The notes: generated by a model from the sequence alone, not told the origin. Shown: positions 1 through 8,917, counted from the stretch's first letter. The stretch is 64,000 bases of DNA from Brevibacterium marinum (GCF_011927955.1 NZ_JAATJN010000001.1:2790001-2854000); one strand, 5' to 3'. Numbers and translations are program-made.

Positions 1-2653
1 CGACATGGGTCACGGAATCGAGCCCCAACCTGATCCCGAACTCGCCCGAGTCCTCGGTTCGCTCGAGATCGCTGCCGGCCATCGAGCGGCGGAGGTCGAC
101 GGGCAGGATCGTCACCCCGTGACGGCGGGCGTCGGCGACGAGCGACTGCGGTGAGTAGAAGCCCATCGGCTGGCTGCGCAGCAGGCCCACTGTGAAGGCC
201 GCGTGATGGTGGTATTTGAACCAGGCCGACTGGTAGACGAGGTTGGCGAAGCTGATCGCGTGGGATTCGGGGAACCCGTAGTTGGCGAATGCCGCGATCG
301 TGGAGAAGATGGATTCCGCTGTCTCGGCGTCGACGCCTTTGACCGCTGCCCCGGCCTGGAACTTCTGCGCCAGTTCGGCCATCCGCCTCTCGGACCGCCG
401 TGATCCCATCGCCTGCCGCAGCTGGTCGGCGTCGGCTCCGGTGAAGCCGCCGACGTCGATGGCCATCTGCATGAGCTGCTCCTGGAACAGCGGCACCCCG
501 TAGGTCTTGGCCAGGGACTTCTCCAACAGGGGGTGGAGGTATTCGACCTCGTCGAGGCCCTGCCTCCTGCGGATGTAGGGATGGACGGACCCGCCCTGGA
601 TCGGCCCGGGTCTGATCAGGGCGACCTGGACGGCGAGATCGTAGAACGTCTCGGGCCGCAGACGCGGCAGGGTCGCCAGCTGAGCCCGCGATTCGACCTG
701 GAAGACCCCCACTGCGTCGGCCCTCTGCAGCATCTCGTAGACGGCCTCGTCCTCGTCGTCGATATGGGCGCGTTCGATGAGTTCGCCTGTATGCCGGTGG
801 ACTAGGTCGACCATCTCGTGCAGGGCCGTGAGCATGCCCAGCCCCAGCAGGTCGAACTTCACCAGGTCCATGGCCGCACAATCGTCCTTGTCCCATTGGA
901 CGACCGTGCGATGGCCCATCGTGGCCTTCTCGATCGGAACGACCTCGCCGATGGGTCGATCGGCGAGGATCATGCCGCCGGAGTGGATTCCCAGGTGACG
1001 GGGTGAGCCGAGGAGGTCGTCGGCGATCGTGAGCACGGGTGCGGGCACCGGGGAGTCCTCGGCGGCGGGCAGGGACGACCAGCGGTTGCTGGCCTTCGAG
1101 AACGCGTCCTGCTGGCCGGGTTCGTAACCGAGGCTGAAGGCCGCGTCCCGGATCGCCGACTTCGCCCTGTAGGTGATGACGTTCGCGACCTGGGCGGCCC
1201 GTTCACGGCCGAAATGATCGTAGACGTATTGGATGACTTCCTCCCGCCGCCCCGATTCGATGTCGATGTCGATGTCCGGGTAGCCCTTGCGATCAGGTGA
1301 GAGGAAGCGGTCGAAGAGGAGTTCGTGCTTGACCGCGTCGACGGCGGTGATATCGAGGACATAGCAGACAGCGGAGTTCGCCGCAGAGCCTCTCCCCTGG
1401 CAGAAGATGCTCGCCCGGTGGCAGAACTCGGTGATGTCGTAGACGATGAGGAAGTACCCGCAGAACCCCAGCTTCGCGATCATGTTCATCTCCCGATCCA
1501 GCTGCGCCCACGCCCGCGGGTTCGCGACCCGGGACCCGTAGCGCTTCGCACCACGATCCTCGATGAGCTCGCGCAGATACTCTTCGGCCCCACGGGCATC
1601 GGGTTTCGGGGCACGCGGCAGATCCGGACGGGCCGAATTCAGGACGAAGGAGCATTCCCTGCCGAGGGCCACGGCGTTCTCCAGTGCCCGGCGCGGGAAG
1701 CGTGCGGCCATCTCCTCTCCCGTGTGGATCCGGGCGTTCGCCGTCGCCGGCAGCCATCCGGCCAACTCGTCCAGGGACAGCCGGGACCTCACCGAGGCTC
1801 TCACCTGCGCCGACTTCCATTGCGCCCGGGTGGCGAAGTGGACGCTGTTGCTGGCCACGACGGGCAGATGAGTCTGTTCGGCCAACTCGCCGAGGTGGCG
1901 CAGCCGTTCGTCGTCATCGGGAGCTCCGTCCCGGCTGAGTTCGACCGCGATCCGGTCGCGCCCGAAGAGCGCGATGAGTCTCCGCAGGGTTCCCAGCCCA
2001 CCGTCGGGATCGTTCAGAGCCCTGCGCAGAGGCCCCTTGCGGCAGCCGGTGAGGATCATCCAGTCCCCGCTCATCGCGGCCAGCTCTTCGAGACCGAACA
2101 CCGGCCGGTTCTTCTCCCCAGCCAGGTTGGCCTCGGTGATGGCCGTCGACAGCCGATGGTACCCCTCGACCCCACGGGCGAGGACCAGCAGGTGAGTGGC
2201 GTCGGGATCGGTCTGGCCGGGGATCTTCTCCTCCAACCCCACGGACAGCTCCGCTCCGAAGACGCTGGGAAGGCCCGCCTCGGCGGCGGCATTCGCGAAC
2301 CGGACCGCGCCGTAGAGTCCGTTGTGGTCGGTCAGGGCCAAGGACGTCAGCCCTGCCGCGGCACCGGCGGCCACGAGCTCTTCGGGGTCGGAGGCCCCGT
2401 CGAGGAAGCTGAACTGGGAGTGGACATGCAGCTCCGCCCACTCGACGGTCGAAGTGCGCAGGAGGGGCCCCTGACCCGGTCCCGAATACCGGTTGGGGCC
2501 GTCGGAGCCGCCCGGTCCCACCGACACCCGGTGGCGGTCGGGACGGGAGAAGGCGGGCGCGTCGGATCCATCGGCGTGCTTGTCGACGACGGGCTTTCCC
2601 TCCAGCCGCTGAGCCAGCTGGGACCAGGGAGTGCGCGGATTCGAAAAGCCCAT
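1..2653 (-). CDS. dnaE2: Error-prone DNA polymerase III alpha subunit DnaE2 (3' end outside window)
   Basis: C-family polymerase that performs damage-induced translesion synthesis with ImuA' and ImuB. About 884 residues are visible; the C-terminus lies beyond the left edge. The N-terminal PHP domain begins near residue 70 with ELHVHSQFSFLDG. The catalytic palm motif PDIDIDIESGRREEV lies near residue 458 and is the DnaE2 form rather than the DnaE1 form. The finger and thumb sequence continues (FANYGFPESHAISFA near residue 795). The ATG at 2653 overlaps the imuB stop codon (TGATG), so the two are translationally coupled and this is the third gene of one operon. Expression should follow the SOS promoter at 5007-5035. 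Identification rests on both sequence motifs and operon context. Confidence 0.93.
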   Translation of the reverse strand, partial: MGFSNPRTPWSQLAQRLEGKPVVDKHADGSDAPAFSRPDRHRVSVGPGGSDGPNRYSGPGQGPLLRTSTVEWAELHVHSQFSFLDGASDPEELVAAGAAAGLTSLALTDHNGLYGAVRFANAAAEAGLPSVFGAELSVGLEEKIPGQTDPDATHLLVLARGVEGYHRLSTAITEANLAGEKNRPVFGLEELAAMSGDWMILTGCRKGPLRRALNDPDGGLGTLRRLIALFGRDRIAVELSRDGAPDDDERLRHLGELAEQTHLPVVASNSVHFATRAQWKSAQVRASVRSRLSLDELAGWLPATANARIHTGEEMAARFPRRALENAVALGRECSFVLNSARPDLPRAPKPDARGAEEYLRELIEDRGAKRYGSRVANPRAWAQLDREMNMIAKLGFCGYFLIVYDITEFCHRASIFCQGRGSAANSAVCYVLDITAVDAVKHELLFDRFLSPDRKGYPDIDIDIESGRREEVIQYVYDHFGRERAAQVANVITYRAKSAIRDAAFSLGYEPGQQDAFSKASNRWSSLPAAEDSPVPAPVLTIADDLLGSPRHLGIHSGGMILADRPIGEVVPIEKATMGHRTVVQWDKDDCAAMDLVKFDLLGLGMLTALHEMVDLVHRHTGELIERAHIDDEDEAVYEMLQRADAVGVFQVESRAQLATLPRLRPETFYDLAVQVALIRPGPIQGGSVHPYIRRRQGLDEVEYLHPLLEKSLAKTYGVPLFQEQLMQMAIDVGGFTGADADQLRQAMGSRRSERRMAELAQKFQAGAAVKGVDAETAESIFSTIAAFANYGFPESHAISFANLVYQSAWFKYHHHAAFTVGLLRSQPMGFYSPQSLVADARRHGVTILPVDLRRSMAGSDLERTEDSGEFGIRLGLDSVTHV

Positions 2654-4329
2654 CAGCGGTACCTGCCGGTGAGATGCCACTGGCCGTTCTCTTTGCTCAG
2701 CAGAAGCGCCTGCCCGGATTCGGTGACGACCTGCAGACGGGTCCGGTACGTCGCCCCCTCGGGGTCCCACCAACCGGATTCGATGGGCCAGGAACCCGAG
2801 TAGTCGACGATCGCCTCGGTGGTCCCGGCCGGGAAGCGGATCGCATGCGGCGCCGCTTCCAGGCCTGCGGGTCGAGCCCCCACCGGTCGTCCTCCTGCGG
2901 CGAGCACGTCGACGGGCAGGTGTTCGACCGTCGTCGGCCGAGGCGCGTGCAGGGCTCCGGGCCACGGTGCTCCGGGGCTGCGCACAGGTGATGCCGCCTG
3001 CTGCCACGGTGTCCACAGATTCGTCTCGGCCGGGTCCCATCCGCCCTGCAGGCCCGGAACGAGCACCGAGTCAGGGCCGAACAGCCCCTGCAGCCGCTCC
3101 AGCGTGTGGGTGACCTGGCCGGTGTTCTCGTCGAACAGGCTCTTCGTCGCACCGATGGGGGTGGTCAGCTCCGCGGCCACGAGGGCGACTGCGCTGATGC
3201 CCTCCTCGGAGAAATCCTCCGGATCGGGACCGGGCTGATCGACGCCGGGCTGGTCAGGGGCAGGCTGGTCAGGGGCGGGCCGTTCGGCACGGGGTGCTTC
3301 GCCGTTCGTTCGGACAGGAGACGAGACGGCCCTTCGAGCGGCTCCGGCCAGCCAGCCTTCAGCCTGCCAGCGGAGACGATCGGCGATGGTGTTCTCGTTC
3401 ATGTCATCGATCCGCCAGGTCCGCTGCGAAGACTGCCCCGATACGGCGAGGAGTTCGATCGTGATCTGTGTGCACACGAGCCCCCGACCACGCACCTTGG
3501 CCAGCAGGTCGGCGGCGAGCTGACGGGTCAGGAACCCCAGTGTGTCGCTGCGGGTGGTCGGCGTGTCCAGACCGAGTTCGACGTTGAGCTGGTCCTCGCG
3601 GACATGGTCGTGCAGGGGCGCCGATTCAGCCCCTGCGGCCAGGGAATGCGCATGCGCACCCAGTGCCCCGAACCGTGAGTTCACGTCCCGCACGTCGAGG
3701 GCGGCCAGGTCGCCCAGGGTGCGCAGACCCAGCTGAGTGAAGGTGTCGATGAGTTCGGTGGCACCGGCGCCGACGTACTCGAGGGTGCTGATCGGCTGAG
3801 CGGTCAGGAAATCCACGGTCGCCCCCGGTTCGACCCGCCGGGCCTGCCCCGCGGCCAGCACGGCGGCGAAGACGGTGTCGGCGATGCCGGGGAAGAACTC
3901 CCACCCGGTCTCCGACACGAGTGCGGAGATCAGGGCCTCGACGGCGCCGGACTCATCGGCATAGCCGTGCCGGAGCGAGTCGAGGGGAATCGCGAGCGTA
4001 CCGGGACCGAGCAGGGTGAATCGAGCCACGAGCCCTTCGAGCGCTCCGACACCTGCAGAGAAGTGCTTGTTCTCGACCTCCTCGTCCCAGGCCATCACGT
4101 GCGCTTCGGGGCAGCGGTAGCCGACCGCGCGCTTGTTGTTGCCCACCGCGACCCCGGCTGCCCGGGCAGGGGCATTGGCGGCAACGACCCTGCCCGCATG
4201 GAGAACCGCCACCGGGGTCCGTGGGCTGAGCTCGTGCTCGGCCGCGGCCGCCACTGCTGACCAATCGGGAACGGTCAGGACGAGCGTGCGTCGGCGATTC
4301 TCGTGCCCGGCGACGGAATCAGCTGACAC
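2653..4329 (-). CDS. imuB: ImuB, Y-family polymerase-like mutasome adaptor
   Basis: Non-catalytic relative of Y-family DNA polymerases that in mycobacteria links ImuA' and DnaE2 to the sliding clamp. The protein has 558 residues. The N-terminal strand that holds the first catalytic acid in true DinB proteins reads LVLTVPDWSAVAAA, the pattern typical of ImuB rather than an active polymerase. The palm, fingers and little-finger region continues to about residue 340. A Pro/Asp-rich low-complexity insert with APDQPAPDQPGVDQPGPD follows near residue 350-370, then an ImuB-type C-terminal domain. The GTG start at 4329 sits inside the last codons of imuA', and the stop overlaps the dnaE2 start. That tight overlap supports stoichiometric synthesis of the three mutasome parts. 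Confidence 0.9.
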   Translation of the reverse strand: MSADSVAGHENRRRTLVLTVPDWSAVAAAAEHELSPRTPVAVLHAGRVVAANAPARAAGVAVGNNKRAVGYRCPEAHVMAWDEEVENKHFSAGVGALEGLVARFTLLGPGTLAIPLDSLRHGYADESGAVEALISALVSETGWEFFPGIADTVFAAVLAAGQARRVEPGATVDFLTAQPISTLEYVGAGATELIDTFTQLGLRTLGDLAALDVRDVNSRFGALGAHAHSLAAGAESAPLHDHVREDQLNVELGLDTPTTRSDTLGFLTRQLAADLLAKVRGRGLVCTQITIELLAVSGQSSQRTWRIDDMNENTIADRLRWQAEGWLAGAARRAVSSPVRTNGEAPRAERPAPDQPAPDQPGVDQPGPDPEDFSEEGISAVALVAAELTTPIGATKSLFDENTGQVTHTLERLQGLFGPDSVLVPGLQGGWDPAETNLWTPWQQAASPVRSPGAPWPGALHAPRPTTVEHLPVDVLAAGGRPVGARPAGLEAAPHAIRFPAGTTEAIVDYSGSWPIESGWWDPEGATYRTRLQVVTESGQALLLSKENGQWHLTGRYR

Positions 4330-4999
4330 TGCGGATCACCGGCCGTTCGAAAGCGCCCTCCGCAGAGGTCGGTGTCGGCTCCTCGGCGGGAGTTCCCTGC
4401 GGCCCGGGCAGCAGGAATCGGTGGACTCCGGTCTGCGACCGGGCCGAAACGAGGCAGGAGCGGAGACGCCCGCGGCCGTGCTGCGTACCCGACCACCGCG
4501 TGTCGGTGATCTCGATCTGCTCCGTGCTGCCGGGCATCGAGGTCAGGCTGATGAAGCTGATCTTGCGTTCGCGCACCTTCGCCAGCAGTCTGGCGCGCTC
4601 GCCTGCGCTGGGCAGAAAGCCCGGGTCGACGACGAGGACGTCGAAGGATTCGATGAGGATGGAGGCCACGCGCAGCCAGTCCTCGGGCGGGGTGACGAGA
4701 TTGACGAAATGGTCGAGGTCGACGCCCAGATCGGCGATGGACGCCACCGCCGGTTCGCCGAGTCCGATGCCGGCACACCACTTCTGCTCCTGGGTCGCAG
4801 CCGCGATCGTGGCGAGGGCACAGCTCAGGGATTGCCCCCCGGTCAAGGTCACGATCTCACCTCTGGGAAGACCGCCTCGGCGAAACAGCGGTGTCAGCAC
4901 CGGGTCCACGGGCCGGGGCGGGATCCCATCGAACAGAGCAGTGGCCGTGGAGATACCCATCTCCCGGCTGAGCTGTTCAACGAGTGGCACTGCGGACAT
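4319..4999 (-). CDS. imuA': ImuA', RecA-like mutasome subunit
   Basis: RecA/SulA-related accessory protein of the ImuA'-ImuB-DnaE2 translesion complex. It has 226 residues from the ATG at 4999. An in-frame ATG at 5008 also exists but overlaps the predicted -10 hexamer. The RecA-like core includes LPRGEIVTLTGGQSLSCALA near residue 50, where a Walker A motif would be expected but is degenerate. The acidic strand DVLVVDPGFL near residue 120 is the Walker B position. First gene of the cassette, directly downstream of the LexA-type box. The 4999 start is chosen because it lies 7 nt after the -10 GATAAT, which predicts a leaderless mRNA. Confidence 0.85.
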   Translation of the reverse strand: MSAVPLVEQLSREMGISTATALFDGIPPRPVDPVLTPLFRRGGLPRGEIVTLTGGQSLSCALATIAAATQEQKWCAGIGLGEPAVASIADLGVDLDHFVNLVTPPEDWLRVASILIESFDVLVVDPGFLPSAGERARLLAKVRERKISFISLTSMPGSTEQIEITDTRWSGTQHGRGRLRSCLVSARSQTGVHRFLLPGPQGTPAEEPTPTSAEGAFERPVIRSVS

Positions 5000-5006
5000 G
5001 ACACCC

Positions 5007-5035
5007 ATTATCGAACTAGTGTTCTAAATAGGCAA
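5007..5035 (-). promoter_or_regulatory. SOS promoter of imuA'-imuB-dnaE2 with LexA box
   Basis: Read on the minus strand there is a -35 TTGCCT (5035-5030), a 17-bp spacer and a -10 GATAAT (5012-5007). The spacer and the first bases of the -10 are occupied by TCGAACTAGTGTTCTA (5011-5026 on the plus strand), close to the actinobacterial LexA consensus TCGAAC-N4-GTTCGA. A bound repressor would cover the promoter. The predicted transcription start coincides with the ATG at 4999. Confidence 0.85.
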
Positions 5036-5038
5036 GAT

Positions 5039-6586
5039 TCAAGCGGCCGCATTGTTCACCCGAGCGTGTCGTCGTTCCGCCTCGAACATCCAGGCGATGC
5101 AATAGTCCAGGTGGAACCCGTAGCCACCGCCGAAGGTGCTCGGATCCGCTTCTGCCACCGCCTGCTCCACGACCTTCACCAGCAGTGCCGTGTCGAAGAC
5201 CTGGCGCCCCCGCTGTCCGCTCTCGAGCGGAAGCAGCTGTGATCCGTCGGGCAGGAAGAACGCGAACGCGGCCTGCCCGCCCAGTGTTCCGGCGAATGGA
5301 GCCGAAGTCCGTGAGATATCCAACTCATATCTGTGCACCGCCGTGTGGTGGGTGCGGCAGAGCAGAATGAGATTGTCCATGTCCGTCGCCCCGCCCTGCG
5401 ACCAGGGGCGGATGTGGTGGGCATCGCATCGCCTGCGGGCGCGGCAGCCGGGAAACTGACATCCCATGTCCCGCGCACTCAATGCCAGGCGCTGGCGTCT
5501 GCTCACCAACCTCTTCGATCGGCCGAGCATGAGCACGTCGCCGTCGCCGTCCTTGATCGCACCGCTGATCAGGGCCTCACAGGTCAGTCGCTCTGCTGTG
5601 GCCGCGGTGATGCCGCCGAAGCCATCGACCCGACAGGTCAGGTCCGCCTTCACCTCTCCGCTGCCGCTCTCGTCCGGGGGCGTCCCCGCGGGGACGCCGT
5701 CGAGGACGACGTCGGCGGTCTCCGACTCGGACGCGGTGGAATCAACGGCAACGACACGGGCACCGGATCGAGTCACCACCTCGGCGGAGGCGTGGACGAG
5801 CATGCGGGCGCGATCGACGTCGACGGTGCCGTCGATCTCCGCTCGCGGAAAGGCATGGATGATCTCCATCAGGCACATGACCTGCGAGAGCGGCTCATGC
5901 GGAGTCTTCTCCTCCGAGGCAGTCGTCGTGTCCACACGCTGCGCGCTCTCCTCGCTGTCGGAATCGCCCGTGACGGTCCGCTGCTCGAGGACATGACGTG
6001 CGGCGTCGAGCATCGAGAAGATCTCGGCGGCTTCGTCCTCGCCCAGGTCGATCGTGATGCGAGTTCGTCCGGGTTCGGTGGTTCGCGTGCTGATGCTGTC
6101 ACTCGGCAGGAAGCGGGGAGCATCTCCGGCTCCGTTCGCGTCGGAGAGCTGGAGATAGCTGCGTGCCACCACGCCGATCTGACTTCCGGTCGACACATCG
6201 GCCAGGCGCAGCGCGTCCTCGTCCGGGATCCGTCCCACCAGTCTGGTGACTTCCCGCACTTTGGAGAAGCTCACATCACCCTCCCCCAGGCCCTCCTTCA
6301 CCTTCGGCATTTCGCGCAGCGCCATCATCACGCGCACGTACTCCCGGGCGGTGTGCGCGCTCACGGCGGCAATGTGCATGACCCACTGGGCCAGGGACGT
6401 CACACCCACCCACTGCGCCCACAGGCCGCGCTGCTCGACCTCGTCGATGAGGGCGATGACGCGTGCGTGGCAGAAGGCGATGCACGAGATGTTGCGTCGG
6501 ATGTCGGCGACCAGCTCCTCGGGGCTGAGATCGCTCAGTCCCGTACCTGCATTCGCCCCGGCGCCCTCGTCTGTGTTCTCCACCAT
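5039..6586 (-). CDS. DUF222 / HNH endonuclease domain protein (13E12 type)
   Basis: Member of the large actinobacterial DUF222-HNH family, whose cellular role is unsettled. It has 515 residues from the ATG at 6586, preceded by AAGGTGGGAACC as ribosome binding site. The N-terminal half is the alpha-helical DUF222 region, with LWAQWVGVTSLAQWV near residue 45. An acidic linker around residues 240-340 is typical. The C-terminal HNH module has CQFPGCRARRRCDAHHIRPW, then a conserved Asn and CRTHH, giving four cysteines and the catalytic histidines. The open frame continues upstream to 7156, but that part lies antisense to the next gene and has no family similarity. The stop is only a few bases before the SOS promoter of imuA'. 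Nuclease activity is inferred from the motif only. Confidence 0.85.
   Translation of the reverse strand: MVENTDEGAGANAGTGLSDLSPEELVADIRRNISCIAFCHARVIALIDEVEQRGLWAQWVGVTSLAQWVMHIAAVSAHTAREYVRVMMALREMPKVKEGLGEGDVSFSKVREVTRLVGRIPDEDALRLADVSTGSQIGVVARSYLQLSDANGAGDAPRFLPSDSISTRTTEPGRTRITIDLGEDEAAEIFSMLDAARHVLEQRTVTGDSDSEESAQRVDTTTASEEKTPHEPLSQVMCLMEIIHAFPRAEIDGTVDVDRARMLVHASAEVVTRSGARVVAVDSTASESETADVVLDGVPAGTPPDESGSGEVKADLTCRVDGFGGITAATAERLTCEALISGAIKDGDGDVLMLGRSKRLVSRRQRLALSARDMGCQFPGCRARRRCDAHHIRPWSQGGATDMDNLILLCRTHHTAVHRYELDISRTSAPFAGTLGGQAAFAFFLPDGSQLLPLESGQRGRQVFDTALLVKVVEQAVAEADPSTFGGGYGFHLDYCIAWMFEAERRHARVNNAAA
5679..5698. repeat. Palindrome copy 1 (CGTCCCCGCGGGGACG)
   Basis: The 16-bp core CGTCCCCGCGGGGACG is at 5681-5696, with perfect palindromy extending over 20 bp. 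This copy is inside the HNH gene, where it encodes GVPAGTP. The same core recurs in three intergenic gaps. Confidence 0.6.
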
Positions 6587-6766
6587 GGTTCCCACCTTCC
6601 CCTTTCGGTCTCTGCGACCATTCGGTCCGTGAGTCCCCATGACCTCGAACCGTGCTTTCACCGTACGGGGTGCCACTGACACGAGACCACGAACATCACT
6701 TGCCAAGTCGATCCGACCACCCACTGGGTTCGATTCACATTCGACCTGTCGGACGGTCCTGCGAAA

Positions 6767-6782
6767 CGTCCCCGCGGGGACG
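6767..6782. repeat. Palindrome copy 2 (CGTCCCCGCGGGGACG), divergent intergenic gap
   Basis: Perfect 16-bp palindrome, extended by one A/T pair on each side. It lies in the 261-base gap between the divergent HNH (start 6586) and methyltransferase (start 6848) genes. It has no T tract and sits between two promoters, so it is not placed as a terminator. I see no other structure in this gap beyond the leaderless promoter of the next gene. Confidence 0.6.
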
Positions 6783-6835
6783 TCGGGGGCAAATCTCCCC
6801 ACACCTCGTCCCTCCCCCGCCTTCGACCGCGGCGG

Positions 6836-6841
6836 TATGCT
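6836..6841 (+). promoter_or_regulatory. -10 hexamer TATGCT, leaderless promoter
   Basis: TATGCT ends 6 nt before the ATG at 6848, the spacing expected when transcription begins at the start codon. No convincing -35 is visible. Confidence 0.5.
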
Positions 6842-6847
6842 GACCGG

Positions 6848-7543
6848 ATGACCGATGGCACCGATGAGACGGACAGCGTTCGCGCAGCGGAACCAGATCG
6901 CGAGGCTGCCACGCGGGCCAGCTACGATGCGATCGCCGAGCTCTACACGGAATGGATCGCCGACGAGCTCACGGCAAAGCCCCATGATCGGGCCGTCCTC
7001 GGCGCATTCTCCGAACTCGTGCTCCGGACGGGTCGGTCCGAAACGCTCGAACTGGGGTGCGGCCCGGGCAGGATCACGGCCTTCCTTGCCGCCCTCGGGC
7101 TGACGCCGACAGGCCTCGACCTCTCCTCCGCCATGATCGCTCAGGCCGACCACCACTATTCCAATCTCGACTTCGCTACCGGGTCGATGACCTCACTGCC
7201 CTACGACGACGCCAGCTTCTCCGGACTCGTCGCCTGGTACTCGATCATCCATGTCGGCGATGGGGACCTCGACGACGTCTTCGCCGAGGCGGCGCGTGTC
7301 CTGCGCTCGGGCGGATGGTTCCAGCTGGCCTTCCAGCTCGGCAACCGCGTCGACCATCAGTCCGATGCGGGAGGAATCGACGTGGACCTCGACTTCCACC
7401 GCCGCTCTCTCGACTCGGTTCTCACCGCACTCGAGGCCCATGGCTTCGCGCCCGCGACCCGGCTCGAACGGGAACCCGACAGGGGAGGCCGGTTCCCGGA
7501 GGCGACGCGTCAGGGGTACCTGCTCGTCCGCTTGGAGCGATGA
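6848..7543 (+). CDS. Class I SAM-dependent methyltransferase
   Basis: Small-molecule type methyltransferase of 231 residues with a Rossmann fold. The SAM-binding motif I LELGCGPGRITAFLAALG begins near residue 69. The acidic end of strand 2 is GLDLSSAMI, and the post-I region LPYDDASFSGLVAWYSIIH and the strand VLRSGGWFQLAFQ follow in the usual order. The substrate cannot be read from the sequence. It stands alone with its own predicted leaderless promoter and ends 28 nt before trmL in the same direction, so the two may be cotranscribed. Confidence 0.85.
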   Translation: MTDGTDETDSVRAAEPDREAATRASYDAIAELYTEWIADELTAKPHDRAVLGAFSELVLRTGRSETLELGCGPGRITAFLAALGLTPTGLDLSSAMIAQADHHYSNLDFATGSMTSLPYDDASFSGLVAWYSIIHVGDGDLDDVFAEAARVLRSGGWFQLAFQLGNRVDHQSDAGGIDVDLDFHRRSLDSVLTALEAHGFAPATRLEREPDRGGRFPEATRQGYLLVRLER

Positions 7544-7571
7544 ATCGAATCGGTGACAAAATGGATCTCAT

Positions 7572-8036
7572 ATGAACATCGACATCGTCTTCCACTCGCC
7601 CGAGATCCCCGGCAACACCGGCAACGCCATTCGCCTGGCCGCGGTCACGGGCGCCCACCTCCACCTCGTCGAGCCCCTCGGCTTCGATCTCTCCGATGCG
7701 AAGCTGCGTCGGGCAGGGCTGGATTACCACGACCTTGCCCACGTCACCATCCATGCGTCTCTGGCGGACCTGTGGGACCACCTCGGCGAACGTCGGGTGA
7801 TCGCGTTCACCACCCACACCGACGATTCCTTCGCCGAGGTGGACTACCGTGACGGCGACGTCCTCCTCTTCGGCCAGGAGTCGACGGGTCTGCCCGACTC
7901 CGTCGTCGACGACGAACATGTTCATCGGTCGGTGCGCATCCCGATGCTGCCCTCGCGCCGTTCGCTCAACCTGGCCAATTCCGCGTCGATCGCGATCTAC
8001 GAGGCGTGGCGACAGCAGGGATACAGCGGCGCCTGA
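7572..8036 (+). CDS. trmL: tRNA (cytidine(34)-2'-O)-methyltransferase TrmL
   Basis: SPOUT-family enzyme that 2'-O-methylates the wobble base of leucine tRNAs. It has 154 residues, the normal minimal length for TrmL. The N-terminus MNIDIVFHSPEIPGNTGNAI contains the family motif PxNTGNxxR-like segment. The trefoil-knot cofactor site is LLFGQESTGLP near residue 95 and IPMLPSRRSLNLANSASIAI near the C-terminus. It lies between a methyltransferase and pdxK on the plus strand with short spacers. Family assignment is firm; the exact target nucleotide is inferred from homologs. Confidence 0.92.
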   Translation: MNIDIVFHSPEIPGNTGNAIRLAAVTGAHLHLVEPLGFDLSDAKLRRAGLDYHDLAHVTIHASLADLWDHLGERRVIAFTTHTDDSFAEVDYRDGDVLLFGQESTGLPDSVVDDEHVHRSVRIPMLPSRRSLNLANSASIAIYEAWRQQGYSGA

Positions 8037-8081
8037 ACGCGCGTAGACTTCTGCCCGACAGCAATTCGCGAAAGGACCATC

Positions 8082-8906
8082 ATGACCTCCAAAGTGCTCA
8101 CGATCGCCGGCTCCGACGTCTCCGGCGGAGCAGGCCTCGAGGCCGACCTGAAGATGTTCGAAGAGTACGGCGCGTTCGGCACCGCCGCCGTGACCTGCAT
8201 CGTCACCTTCGATCCGGCCGATGGCTTCAGCCACGTCGTCGAATTCATCGACCCCGAGGTGGTGACCAGACAGCTCGAGTCGACGCTGGCCGTGCACAGG
8301 TTCGACGCCCTCAAGTCGGGCATGCTCGGCTCCGTGGAGAACGCGCTCGTGCTGGCCGAGAAGCTGGGGACCAATGAGCTTCCCTATGTCTTCGACCCCG
8401 TCCTCGTGTGCAAGGGAGTGGGCACGATGGTCGATCTCAAGGACCTCTTCGTCGACAACCTCGTCCCCTTGGCCACCGTCATCACCCCGAACCTCGAAGA
8501 GGCGGCGACGCTGGCCGATATCGACCCGATCGATTCGGTCGAGGGCATGGTCGAGGCGGCGAAGATCATCCACGGTCAAGGCGCGAAGAACGTCGTCGTC
8601 AAGGGCGGAGCGCGCCTGGCCGGCGACGATGCGATCGACATCCTCTTCGACGGACAGACGATCACGACGCTGCGCTCGCGCAAGGTCAATGAGAAGCTCG
8701 TCAATGGTGCCGGCTGCTCGTTCGCCTCATCGATCGCCGCCGGAATCGCCACCGGCATGAACATCCGGGACGCCGTCGTCTCTGCAAAGGAGAAGGTCGC
8801 TCACGGCATCGCGAACTGCCTCGACAATGCCACCGGCGTGGCTTCGCTGTTCCATCCGGCGGCACGCACACAGCCCTCCGCCAAGGTCTCGGTCAGCGTG
8901 GATTGA
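8082..8906 (+). CDS. pdxK: Pyridoxal/pyridoxine kinase PdxK (ThiD-like ribokinase fold)
   Basis: Phosphorylates vitamin B6 vitamers to supply pyridoxal phosphate. It has 274 residues. The ribokinase-fold N-terminus is LTIAGSDVSGGAGLEAD. Cys110 in FDPVLVCKG and Cys212 in NGAGCSFASS match the two-cysteine charge relay described for Gram-positive ThiD-like pyridoxal kinases. A true HMP kinase ThiD would normally have Thr/Asp in place of the second cysteine context. AAAGGACC at 8071-8078 is the ribosome binding site. A strong hairpin follows the gene. ThiD activity cannot be excluded, since these kinases overlap in specificity. Confidence 0.85.
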   Translation: MTSKVLTIAGSDVSGGAGLEADLKMFEEYGAFGTAAVTCIVTFDPADGFSHVVEFIDPEVVTRQLESTLAVHRFDALKSGMLGSVENALVLAEKLGTNELPYVFDPVLVCKGVGTMVDLKDLFVDNLVPLATVITPNLEEAATLADIDPIDSVEGMVEAAKIIHGQGAKNVVVKGGARLAGDDAIDILFDGQTITTLRSRKVNEKLVNGAGCSFASSIAAGIATGMNIRDAVVSAKEKVAHGIANCLDNATGVASLFHPAARTQPSAKVSVSVD

Positions 8907-8917
8907 GTGGCACGAAG

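Noticed and set aside
1325..2803. Long open frame on the plus strand opposite dnaE2
   Set aside because: It is antisense to a gene with clear catalytic motifs, has no family similarity, and is expected in high-GC DNA.
6720..6740. GGTTCGATTC, resembling a tRNA T-loop
   Set aside because: No flanking acceptor, D-arm or anticodon stems could be formed, so it is not a tRNA or a recognisable tRNA remnant.
6587..7156. N-terminal extension of the HNH protein
   Set aside because: The frame stays open over the divergent methyltransferase gene, but a good ribosome binding site and the family N-terminus place the start at 6586.
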